Shown: piece after piece, positions 1 through 5,552 of the stretch
Layout: each line of letters begins with the position of its first letter
Numbering within the stretch: position 1 is the stretch's first letter
Assembly (NCBI GenBank): GCA_947589175.1
Contig: CANPZR010000185.1
Span: 1-5,552, forward strand
Direction: 5' to 3'
Origin: an uncultured Lachnospiraceae bacterium
GTDB lineage: Bacteria > Bacillota > Clostridia > Lachnospirales > Lachnospiraceae
DNA: 5,552 nt
Made by a program: the position numbers and the translations under genes
Notes under the pieces: generated by a model
Databases searched by the model: none
The model's input: the letters and a program-made list of their open reading frames with translations, nothing else
Told to the model about the DNA's origin: nothing

Positions 1-734
1 TCCTTCTTATATGTACCTGCTACCGGGTGCTGGAAACGCGTCGGGTTCGTGGAGTTACCGGTGATGGAAACGTCCACGCCCTCCTTGTGCATGATGGCAA
101 CGCCCTCCTGAACGTCGTTCGCGCCATAGCAGTTTACCTTCGCGCGGAGGCCGTCCGAATAGGACTTTCTGAATACTTCCTTCACCTCATTGGTGTACGG
201 ATCGTACTCGGTCTCTACAAAGGTAAATCCGTTGATACGGGAAATAATCTGCGCGGCGTCCTTTCCAAGACCATTGAGGATAACGCGCAGCGGTTTTTTA
301 CGAACCTTGTTCGCTTTCTCGGCGATTCCGATCGCGCCCTCTGCTGCGGCGAAGGACTCATGTCCTGCGAGGAAGCAGAAGCACTCGGTCTCCTCCTCCA
401 AAAGCATCTTGCCCAGATTGCCGTGTCCAAGACCTACCTTGCGGGTATCGGCAACGGAGCCCGGAATACAGAAAGCCTGGAGTCCCTCTCCGATGGCTGC
501 TGCCGCGTCTGCGGCCCTTCTGCAGTTCTTCTTGATCGCGATAGCGGCGCCCACGGTGTAAGCCCAGCAGGCGTTTTCAAAACAGATCGGCTGGATGCCC
601 TTGATCATGTCATATACGTTCAGTCCGGCGTCCTTGGTAATCTTCTCTGCTTCTTCAATAGAGGAGATCCCATACTCGGCAAGAACGCCATTGATTTTGT
701 CAATTCTTCTCTCATAGGATTCAAATAATGCCAT
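1..734 (-). CDS. GGGtGRT-family protein, 3' end cut off by the window edge
   Basis: The frame opens with ATG at 734 and runs off the left edge, giving 244 complete codons that start MALFESYERRIDKINGVL and end NPTRFQHPVAGTYKK. I recognise this as the GGGtGRT protein family, found mainly in anaerobic Firmicutes; members are about 330 residues, so roughly the last quarter, including the glycine-rich motif that names the family, lies outside the window. The start is supported by AGGAGG at 744-749, 9 nt upstream. The visible part has no signal peptide or membrane segment and looks cytoplasmic. It holds seven cysteines (residues 51, 56, 71, 89, 118, 120, 202), including a CFC pair, and conserved-looking blocks such as AFCIPGSVADTRKVGLGHGN and FLAGHESFAAAEGAIGIA. 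It follows the Fe-S scaffold-like gene by 18 nt, so the two are probably cotranscribed. A role in metal or Fe-S chemistry is inferred from this pairing; the biochemical function is unknown to me. Confidence 0.9.
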   Translation of the reverse strand, partial: MALFESYERRIDKINGVLAEYGISSIEEAEKITKDAGLNVYDMIKGIQPICFENACWAYTVGAAIAIKKNCRRAADAAAAIGEGLQAFCIPGSVADTRKVGLGHGNLGKMLLEEETECFCFLAGHESFAAAEGAIGIAEKANKVRKKPLRVILNGLGKDAAQIISRINGFTFVETEYDPYTNEVKEVFRKSYSDGLRAKVNCYGANDVQEGVAIMHKEGVDVSITGNSTNPTRFQHPVAGTYKK

Positions 735-743
735 TTTTTCTTT

Positions 744-749
744 CCTCCT
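744..749 (-). promoter_or_regulatory. Ribosome binding site of the GGGtGRT gene
   Basis: The minus strand reads AGGAGG here, a perfect Shine-Dalgarno core, 9 nt before the ATG at 734. It lies wholly in the 18-nt gap after the upstream TAA stop, so the second gene of the pair has its own strong initiation site and does not depend on coupling. Confidence 0.85.
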
Positions 750-752
750 CTA

Positions 753-1457
753 TTATTTAATCACTTCATCGGTTCTCGGATCGATGATTTTCACTGCGTC
801 GTCCACACGGCCGTACTGTCCGCACGCCTTCTCATAAGCGGTATTCGGATCGTCGCCCTTCTTGATGAAGTCTGTCATCTTGCCAAGGCTCACGAACTTG
901 TAGCCGATAATCATGTCGTCAGCATCCAGAGCGATACCGGTAACATAGCCCTCTGCCATCTCCAAATAGCGCGGGCCCTTCTTCAAGGTGCCGTACATCG
1001 TGCCGACCTGGGAGCGAAGTCCCTTGCCCAGATCCTCAAGACCGGCTCCGATCGGAAGTCCATCCTCGGAAAATGCGCTCTGGGTTCTTCCATATACGAT
1101 CTGCAAGAACAGCTCTCTCATAGCGGTGTTGATCGCGTCGCACACGAGGTCCGTGTTCAGAGCCTCCATAACGGTGCGTCCCGGAAGGATCTCTGCTGCC
1201 ATAGCGGCGGAGTGCGTCATGCCGGAGCATCCGATGGTCTCAACCAGGGCCTCCTGGATAATGCCCTCCTTAACGTTCAGCGTCAGCTTGCAGGCGCCCT
1301 GCTGCGGCGCGCACCAGCCCACACCGTGTGTCAGGCCGGAAATGTCTTTTACTTCTTTTGCCTTCACCCATTTTGCTTCTTCGGGAATCGGCGCGCAGCC
1401 ATGATTCACGCCCTGAGCAACCGGGCACATGTTTTCTACTTCCTGTGAATAAATCAT
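753..1457 (-). CDS. NifU/IscU-like iron-sulfur cluster scaffold-family protein
   Basis: A 234-residue cytoplasmic protein starting MIYSQEVENMCPVAQGVNHG, with ATG at 1457 and AAGGAG 7 nt upstream. The core resembles the NifU N-terminal/IscU fold: KLTLNVKEGIIQEALVETIGCSGMTHSAA (residues 57-85) matches the IscU block around its second cluster cysteine (KLQIKV...GIIEDA...YGCGSAIASSS), followed by an alpha-helical stretch (EILPGRTVMEAL). Cysteines are at 11, 21, 49, 56, 77, 106 and 212. Compared with IscU from memory, the first ligand cysteine and the nearby aspartate (CGD) align with Gln52 and Gly54 (PQQGAC); Cys49 and Cys56 flank that site instead. The protein is also about 100 residues longer than IscU, with an extra N-terminal cysteine segment and a C-terminal extension (GLRSQVGTMYG, KGPRYLEMAEGYV). 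Databases usually label this family an Fe-S assembly scaffold. I accept the fold but regard the scaffold role as inferred. It is first in a two-gene unit with the GGGtGRT gene. Confidence 0.88.
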   Translation of the reverse strand: MIYSQEVENMCPVAQGVNHGCAPIPEEAKWVKAKEVKDISGLTHGVGWCAPQQGACKLTLNVKEGIIQEALVETIGCSGMTHSAAMAAEILPGRTVMEALNTDLVCDAINTAMRELFLQIVYGRTQSAFSEDGLPIGAGLEDLGKGLRSQVGTMYGTLKKGPRYLEMAEGYVTGIALDADDMIIGYKFVSLGKMTDFIKKGDDPNTAYEKACGQYGRVDDAVKIIDPRTDEVIK

Positions 1458-1521
1458 GTTATAACTCCTTTCTTTAATGCGTCAAATTCTTCTATTATCG
1501 TACAATATTTTTCTCAAAATG
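1458..1521. other. AT-rich intergenic gap between the two transcription units
   Basis: This 64-nt stretch is the only sizeable non-coding gap in the window. It is clearly more AT-rich than the flanking genes and holds most of the predicted promoter, the short leader and the ribosome binding site of the NifU-like gene. I see no stem-loop followed by a T-run on the minus strand, so transcripts of the upstream unit may read through into the Fe-S pair. It is too short for a known riboswitch. Confidence 0.7.
1465..1470 (-). promoter_or_regulatory. Ribosome binding site of the NifU-like gene
   Basis: AAGGAG on the minus strand, 7 nt before the ATG at 1457. It fixes the start at 1457 in preference to the internal Met10. 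Confidence 0.8.
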
Positions 1522-1525
1522 TCAA
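1497..1525 (-). promoter_or_regulatory. Predicted housekeeping-sigma promoter for the NifU-like/GGGtGRT pair
   Basis: Reading the minus strand, TTGACA (1520-1525) is a perfect -35 box, followed by exactly 17 nt and then TACGAT (1497-1502, four of six matches to TATAAT). Transcription would begin near 1490, leaving a leader of about 33 nt that contains the AAGGAG site. The -35 box overlaps the TGA stop (1522-1524) of the upstream gene. A better-looking -10 hexamer, GATAAT (1494-1499), lies 20 nt from TTGACA and only 12 nt from a second -35-like TTGAGA (1512-1517), so neither pairing is well spaced. The promoter is predicted from sequence alone. Confidence 0.6.
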
Positions 1526-2730
1526 TGATATGTCCACTTATTCAAGTCAAATACGGCCTTTGCAAATTCAAACCTTCCGGCGTCCTCATTCCAGCGCGCG
1601 TAGGTGTACAGCCGCCCGATTCCCTCGGACCTGTGTCCCACGCATACCCATTGCATCTGCATGAGAAGCGGCTGCTGAAATCCGAACGGGGAGCCGTCCT
1701 CCACCGACACCCGGTCTATTGTGTATAGGAACACGGTATTTTTGTCCACCCGCTTCTTCCGCAGCCTGCCGTTATTCCACAGACGGACAAACCGGCACTC
1801 TCCCTCCACGTCCTCTTTGGCGCCGCTCTTTTCCAGCATGTATGTTTTGTAGCCCGCATCCAGCATGGAAATCGTCTCCGAATAACCGATTTCCGGGTAC
1901 TTCATCACAACCTTATACTGGTCCTCCAGATGCCCTGAAAAGGCCTTCTGGCTATCCAGCGTTTCGTCCGAGCAGACCTCGGCAAGCTCCCCCGTCTCCC
2001 GGCTGAAATGATAGACGGCAAAGGAGTACGAATTATTGTAGCAGTGCTTAATCATAATCTCATTTTCGCCGTCTCCGGTCATTTCCGTAAACCGTATCAT
2101 TTTATTCCATTTGTCGTGCGGAAAAAAGGACGTCGGCGCCTTGTAAAAGCGATGCCTGCCGTAGTCCAGCACAAGGAGGTAATGGCTCGCGTCTATATAC
2201 CAGAACCCCATACTCTCATCGGCTTCTCTCTCCTCCGGCTCCGACACCAAAAGCGCCAGCATGCTGCCCCGCGCCTCCTTTACCTTTCCGGTGCGCAGAT
2301 ACCGGACCGTCGCGCCGGAATCATCTGATTCGTCCCTGGCTCCCAGGGCAAAGGCGGTGACATAGACCGGCTTGGAAAAACCGGCAAAGGAGAGGTCCGT
2401 CTGAAAATAGGCGACGCCTTTTTCCTGCATTTTCTCATCCGGAAGGGCAATTTCCACCGCGGCGCCGGCCGTCTCGGGATTGGGCACTGAAACAGCGCCG
2501 ACGCCTCCCACGGAAACCGAGAGCGACACGCGCCCTGCCACAGAATCGCCAGCTGTCGAGCCGCCGGATGTCGTCCCATCGGCCGACGGCATGTCAGAAA
2601 CGGTGCTTTCCGCATGATTCTCCCCCGATGTTTCCGGGAAAGCGCCGCCGTCCCCCCGCATCAGACCATGCAAAAGAAGGGCGACCACTATAAAAAGGAG
2701 AAATACGCCGATCGGAATGTATTTTCTCAC
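1522..2730 (-). CDS. Membrane-anchored extracytoplasmic protein of unknown function
   Basis: This 402-residue protein begins at GTG (2728-2730) with AGGAGG 9 nt upstream. A short basic N-terminus (MRKYIP) precedes a hydrophobic segment at about residues 5-22 (IPIGVFLLFIVVALLLHGLM). No lipobox cysteine follows, so it is best read as an uncleaved signal anchor with the rest outside the cell. Residues 26-85 are a Gly/Ser/Ala-rich, probably disordered linker. Residues about 90-402 form a globular domain rich in aromatics and beta-prone stretches. Within it, TEMTGDGENEIMIKHCYNN (residues 215-233) resembles the calcium-binding DxDG loop followed by a beta strand seen in FG-GAP/VCBS-type repeats, but I see only one copy. 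Cysteines at 230, 253, 312 and 363 could form disulfides. I do not recognise the family. The gene starts 1 nt after the beta-helix gene's stop, so its translation is probably coupled to it. A surface sensing or envelope role is only a guess. Confidence 0.85.
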   Translation of the reverse strand: MRKYIPIGVFLLFIVVALLLHGLMRGDGGAFPETSGENHAESTVSDMPSADGTTSGGSTAGDSVAGRVSLSVSVGGVGAVSVPNPETAGAAVEIALPDEKMQEKGVAYFQTDLSFAGFSKPVYVTAFALGARDESDDSGATVRYLRTGKVKEARGSMLALLVSEPEEREADESMGFWYIDASHYLLVLDYGRHRFYKAPTSFFPHDKWNKMIRFTEMTGDGENEIMIKHCYNNSYSFAVYHFSRETGELAEVCSDETLDSQKAFSGHLEDQYKVVMKYPEIGYSETISMLDAGYKTYMLEKSGAKEDVEGECRFVRLWNNGRLRKKRVDKNTVFLYTIDRVSVEDGSPFGFQQPLLMQMQWVCVGHRSEGIGRLYTYARWNEDAGRFEFAKAVFDLNKWTYH

Positions 2731-2731
2731 C

Positions 2732-3403
2732 CTACCGCTCCTCCTTTTTCGCTACCTCTCCCTGATTTTTGTAAATGCTGCCCCCCGGCACATAGCCGCG
2801 GATGCTGGAGAGGGGGTATATGTTCGTATCCGGTCCGATGACGGAGCCCGGATTCAGAATGGAGCCGCAGCCCACCTCCACGCAGTCGCCCAGAACGGCG
2901 CCCATTTTCTTCAGGCCGGTCTGAATCTTCTCCTCTCCCACGCGGATTTCCACCAGCGTCTTGTCGGATTTGACGTTGGACGTAATGGAGCCCGCCCCCA
3001 TGTGGGACTTATAGCCCAGAATGGAATCCCCCACATAGTTGTAGTGGGGCACCTGCACATTGTCAAACAAAATCACGTTTTTCAGCTCCGTGGAATTTCC
3101 CACCACCGCGCTTTTCCCGACGATGGCGCTGCCGCGGATAAAGGCGCAGTGGCGGATTTCCGCCTCCTCGTCGATGATGACCGGTCCCGTGATGCTCGCC
3201 GTGGGCGCCACCTTCGCCGACCTCGCGATCCATATATTTTCGCCCTTTTTCTCAAACCGGTCCACCGGCAGGAATTTGCCGAATGTCACAATAAAATCCG
3301 ATATCTCCGGGAGGATTTCATACGGATACGTCTTCCCCTCAAACAGCGGGGCGGCAATCGTCTTTTCCAGATTCAATAATGCCTGAATTTCTATTTCTTT
3401 CAT
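2732..3403 (-). CDS. Stand-alone left-handed beta-helix acyltransferase, GlmU C-terminal-like
   Basis: A 223-residue cytoplasmic protein from ATG at 3403 (MKEIEIQALLNL). Residues 1-50 form a helical lead-in (LNLEKTIAAPLFEGKTYPYEILPEISDFI). From about residue 57 the chain shows hexapeptide repeats of a left-handed beta-helix (IWIARSAKVAPTASITGPVIIDEEAEI... VIGPDTNIYPLSS). VPHYNYVGDSILG (residues 118-130) matches the GlmU block KxxHLxYxGDAxxG, so His120 corresponds to the catalytic histidine of the GlmU acetyltransferase site. MGAGSITSNVKSDK (135-148) matches IGAGTxTCNYDG, keeping the Asn (143) but replacing Tyr with Val. The N-terminal uridyltransferase domain of GlmU is absent, so the common database name 'UDP-GlcNAc pyrophosphorylase' would be misleading. 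It probably acetylates an amino-sugar phosphate or related amine; the substrate is unknown. A TTG at 3409, 6 nt after AAGG, could add two residues; ATG has AGG 7 nt upstream. The gene follows topB by 2 nt. Confidence 0.87.
   Translation of the reverse strand: MKEIEIQALLNLEKTIAAPLFEGKTYPYEILPEISDFIVTFGKFLPVDRFEKKGENIWIARSAKVAPTASITGPVIIDEEAEIRHCAFIRGSAIVGKSAVVGNSTELKNVILFDNVQVPHYNYVGDSILGYKSHMGAGSITSNVKSDKTLVEIRVGEEKIQTGLKKMGAVLGDCVEVGCGSILNPGSVIGPDTNIYPLSSIRGYVPGGSIYKNQGEVAKKEER
2740..2745 (-). promoter_or_regulatory. Ribosome binding site selecting a GTG start
   Basis: AGGAGG lies inside the last codons of the upstream beta-helix gene (encoding its KKEER tail), 9 nt before the GTG at 2730. 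It supports the GTG, which places the hydrophobic anchor right at the N-terminus. The next in-frame Met is residue 24, after the anchor, so starting there would lose the membrane segment. Confidence 0.75.
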
Positions 3404-3405
3404 GT

Positions 3406-5496
3406 TCAAACCTGACCTTCTTTCTTTTTACGGCTTTTTTTATAGTGGACAGACGCCCTCTGGCAGTAGGTATTCAACTGTCCCCGGTTGTCCTCCGCCT
3501 TGGCCTGATTCACCAGGCGGCTCACAAAATCCTTTAATTTCACCATGTATTCCTGCTCGGTAATCTCCCCCTCGGCCACGCCCGTCAGCCCCTTCTCCCA
3601 GCTCGCCGTCAGCTTCGGCGACAGCATGGCGGGCATGGAGTAGCGGACGATGCCGCAGACTAGCTCCCCCTTCAGGGTGGGCGTGATGATCTGCGTCTTT
3701 TTGTTCAGGTGCAGATAGCGGATATTGAACAGCTTTTTCAAAATCTCCGCCCGGGTGGCGCTGGTGCCGATTCCGCTCCCCTTGATCTGCGCCCGCAGCT
3801 CCTCCTCCTCGATGAACTGCCCGGCGTTTTCCATCGCGAGAATCATCGAACCGGAATTATACCGCTTGGGCGGGGACGTCTCCCCCTCCTTGATGGTACA
3901 CTCCCTAAGAGCCACCTCCGTTCCCTTTTTCATCTGTCCGAAAATCTCCCGCAGCTGCTCCGGGCTCATGTCCGGATTGTCCTCGTTCTCCCCCTCGTCC
4001 TCGTCGCGAAAATCCTCCCCGCCGTCCTTTTTCTGCTTTTCTGCCGGCTCCTGCGGATTCCTGCCCTTTACAAAGGAATACCGGCTCACTGGGAGAAATC
4101 CCTCCTCCATCAGCACCTTGGCCGAGGTAAAAAACCGCTCCTCGCCCGCACGCACGGTGACGCCCATTCTCTGGTACACGGCGGGCGGATAGAAAATGCA
4201 GAGAAACCGCCGCACGATCACCTCATACATGTGAGCCGCCAGGGGCGACAGGGAAGACAGCGCCGACAGCCCCTGTCCCGTGGGAATAATGGCGTAGTGG
4301 TCGGTAATCTGCTTGTCGTTGACATACCGTGTCTTTGCGAGCCCCTTATAGGTCTGGTGCTCCGAGATATAGGGCAGATAGGGCGCCGCCATTTCGTAGC
4401 TCTGCAGCCCCCGGAGATTTTTCCCGATTTCCTTCGCGACGGCGCTGGAGAGAACCCTGGCGTCCGTTCGCGGATAGGTGACTAACTTTTTCTCGTACAG
4501 CTCCTGCACGACGGCGAGCGTTTCGTCGGGGCTGATCTTAAATAATTTGGAGGATAAATTCTGCAGCTCCGCCAGATTAAATAAGAGCGGCGGATTTTTC
4601 TTCTCCTTCTTTTTCTCCACCGCCTCGACGACCGCGGGGACGGGCTCCGGCTCCATCAGCTCCCGAATGAGCTGCTTCGCCTGTTTTTTCTCCTTAAAGC
4701 CATTTTCCTTGTACAAAACGGGGGAGGCGAAATACTTCGAGCCCTCTACCGCCTTCCACTCTCCCTGAAACGCCTTTCCCTCCCGCTCAAAGCTGCCGAT
4801 CACGCGGTAAAAGGGCGTCTTGACGAAATTGCGGATCTCCCACTCCCTGGTCACCACCATCCCTAACACGCAGGTCATCACCCGGCCCACCGATACGGAC
4901 GTCCACTTCTCATTCTGAATGTTCTGATTCAGCCAGTAGCCGTATTTCAGGGACAGAATCCGAGAAAAATTGATGCCCATGAGATAGTCCTCCTTGGCGC
5001 GCAGATAGGCGGAGTGACTTAGATTGTCGTACTCCGCCATCGGCTTTGCCTCCGCGATTCCCCGCCGGATCTCCTCCTCGGTCTGGGAGTCGATCCACAC
5101 GCGCAGCTTTTTCTTCGTGTCCGGCACCTTCGCCATCTGGTCCACCAGCCGGTATATGTACTCTCCCTCGCGCCCGGAGTCGGTGCAGATGTAAATGGTG
5201 TCTATATCGTCCCGGTTCAAAAGCCCGCTCACCACCTCAAACTGCTTTTTCACGCCGGGAATTACCTCGTACAGAAAATGGTCCGGCAAAAAAGGGAGCG
5301 TGTCGTAGGACCATTTCTTCAGCGCCTCGTCGTAGGCGTCCGGGTAGCTCATCGTGACCAGATGCCCCACGCACCACGTCACCACCGCGTCCCCGCTCTC
5401 CAGATAGCCGTCGCCCCGCTTCCCGCCTATTCCCAGAATCCGGGCGAACTCCTGCGCCACGCTGGGTTTCTCCGCTATAAACAGCCTCTTTGCCAT
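3406..5496 (-). CDS. topB: DNA topoisomerase III (type IA)
   Basis: This 696-residue enzyme should break and reseal single DNA strands through a 5'-phosphotyrosyl link, decatenating replication or recombination intermediates in the cytoplasm. The Toprim domain starts with LFIAEKPSVAQEFARIL (metal-binding Glu9); its second motif is TDSGREGEYIYRLV (residues 105-118), where the usual DxDxE is D106-S-G108-R-E110. SVGRVMTCVLGMVVTREW (202-219) corresponds to the SxGRVQTP block. The active-site Tyr341 lies in TYPRTDARVLSS, with Arg343 next to it; His400 is in TDHYAIIPTG. PPKRYNSGSMILAMENAG (542-559) and GIGTSATRAEILKKL (575-589) are typical TopB motifs. Residues about 480-512 are a charged, acidic insert (GGEDFRDEDEGENEDN). 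The C-terminus is lysine-rich (YKKSRKKKEGQV) with no zinc-finger cysteine clusters. ATG at 5496 follows AGGAG by 7 nt. At 696 residues it is somewhat longer than E. coli TopB (653). No mobile-element genes are visible nearby, so a chromosomal housekeeping role is likely. Confidence 0.95.
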   Translation of the reverse strand: MAKRLFIAEKPSVAQEFARILGIGGKRGDGYLESGDAVVTWCVGHLVTMSYPDAYDEALKKWSYDTLPFLPDHFLYEVIPGVKKQFEVVSGLLNRDDIDTIYICTDSGREGEYIYRLVDQMAKVPDTKKKLRVWIDSQTEEEIRRGIAEAKPMAEYDNLSHSAYLRAKEDYLMGINFSRILSLKYGYWLNQNIQNEKWTSVSVGRVMTCVLGMVVTREWEIRNFVKTPFYRVIGSFEREGKAFQGEWKAVEGSKYFASPVLYKENGFKEKKQAKQLIRELMEPEPVPAVVEAVEKKKEKKNPPLLFNLAELQNLSSKLFKISPDETLAVVQELYEKKLVTYPRTDARVLSSAVAKEIGKNLRGLQSYEMAAPYLPYISEHQTYKGLAKTRYVNDKQITDHYAIIPTGQGLSALSSLSPLAAHMYEVIVRRFLCIFYPPAVYQRMGVTVRAGEERFFTSAKVLMEEGFLPVSRYSFVKGRNPQEPAEKQKKDGGEDFRDEDEGENEDNPDMSPEQLREIFGQMKKGTEVALRECTIKEGETSPPKRYNSGSMILAMENAGQFIEEEELRAQIKGSGIGTSATRAEILKKLFNIRYLHLNKKTQIITPTLKGELVCGIVRYSMPAMLSPKLTASWEKGLTGVAEGEITEQEYMVKLKDFVSRLVNQAKAEDNRGQLNTYCQRASVHYKKSRKKKEGQV

Positions 5497-5503
5497 GTCC
5501 TCT

Positions 5504-5508
5504 CTCCT
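5504..5508 (-). promoter_or_regulatory. Ribosome binding site of topB
   Basis: AGGAG lies 7 nt before the ATG at 5496. It overlaps the TAG stop (5507-5509) of the frame running in from the right edge, which suggests coupled translation within one transcript. Confidence 0.75.
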
Positions 5509-5552
5509 AAAAGCCCAGTTCCTCTCCGATGAGGATTACCTTGATCCTGCCC
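5507..5552 (-). CDS. C-terminal tail of an unidentified upstream gene (partial)
   Basis: On the minus strand one frame enters from the right edge and reads GRIKVILIGEELGF before a TAG stop at 5507-5509. The stop lies 10 nt before the topB start and overlaps its ribosome binding site, the spacing expected of a real upstream gene in the same operon. The residues look like a final beta strand and a short helix, but 14 residues are too few to identify a family, and the other two frames cannot be excluded with confidence. At least one of them, reading GQDQGNPHRRGTG, has a less protein-like composition. Confidence 0.5.
   Translation of the reverse strand, partial: GRIKVILIGEELGF

Noticed and set aside
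27..728. Long open frame on the plus strand opposite the GGGtGRT gene (233 codons)
   Set aside because: It is antisense to a gene with strong family identity, its translation resembles no known family, and its length reflects the codon bias of the minus-strand gene.
1458..1521. Rho-independent terminator after the anchored-protein gene
   Set aside because: No GC-rich stem followed by a T-run could be found on the minus strand in this short AT-rich gap.
1522..2730. Lipoprotein assignment for the anchored protein
   Set aside because: The hydrophobic segment ends LLLHGLMRGDGG with no cysteine, so there is no lipobox; a signal anchor fits better.
2717..3379. Plus-strand frame of 220 codons opposite the beta-helix gene
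   Set aside because: The histidine- and arginine-rich translation is typical of an antisense shadow; the minus strand encodes a clear hexapeptide-repeat protein.
3709..4485. Plus-strand frame of 258 codons opposite topB
   Set aside because: It lies entirely within a full-length topoisomerase with all key motifs and has no ribosome binding site or recognisable domain.
3406..5496. TopB as a marker of an integrative conjugative element
   Set aside because: TopB homologues are common on such elements, but no relaxase, integrase, conjugation gene, att-like repeat or obvious compositional break is visible; the flanking genes look chromosomal.

Overview
All genes in this window lie on the minus strand, so the window reads right to left. 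The sequence suggests a Gram-positive Clostridia member, most likely Lachnospiraceae-like. The reasons are strong AGGAGG-type ribosome binding sites, moderately GC-rich coding DNA, and a NifU-like scaffold gene next to a GGGtGRT-family gene, a pair I associate with Clostridia. The taxonomic call is inference from remembered protein families; no search was run.

Layout in transcription order. At the right edge (about 5507-5551) is the last few codons of an unidentified gene. It is followed by a full-length type IA DNA topoisomerase III (3406-5496), a stand-alone left-handed beta-helix acyltransferase-like protein resembling the acetyltransferase half of GlmU (2732-3403), and a membrane-anchored extracytoplasmic protein of unknown function with a GTG start (1522-2730). 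These four are packed with gaps of 10, 2 and 1 nt and look like one transcription unit with coupled translation.

The 64-nt gap at 1458-1521 separates that unit from a second one. A promoter with a perfect TTGACA -35 box and 17-nt spacing sits at 1497-1525, overlapping the stop codon of the preceding gene. It should drive an Fe-S scaffold-like protein (753-1457) and a GGGtGRT-family protein (1-734, cut off by the window's left edge). This cysteine-rich pair probably works together, but its function is not established to my knowledge.

I see no tRNA, rRNA, CRISPR array, insertion sequence, integrase or clear rho-independent terminator. The points most worth a second look are the changed cysteine layout of the NifU-like protein, the substituted Toprim motif (DSG in place of DxD) and acidic insert in the topoisomerase, the GlmU-like protein that keeps the catalytic histidine but has no uridyltransferase domain, and the unrecognised anchored protein.
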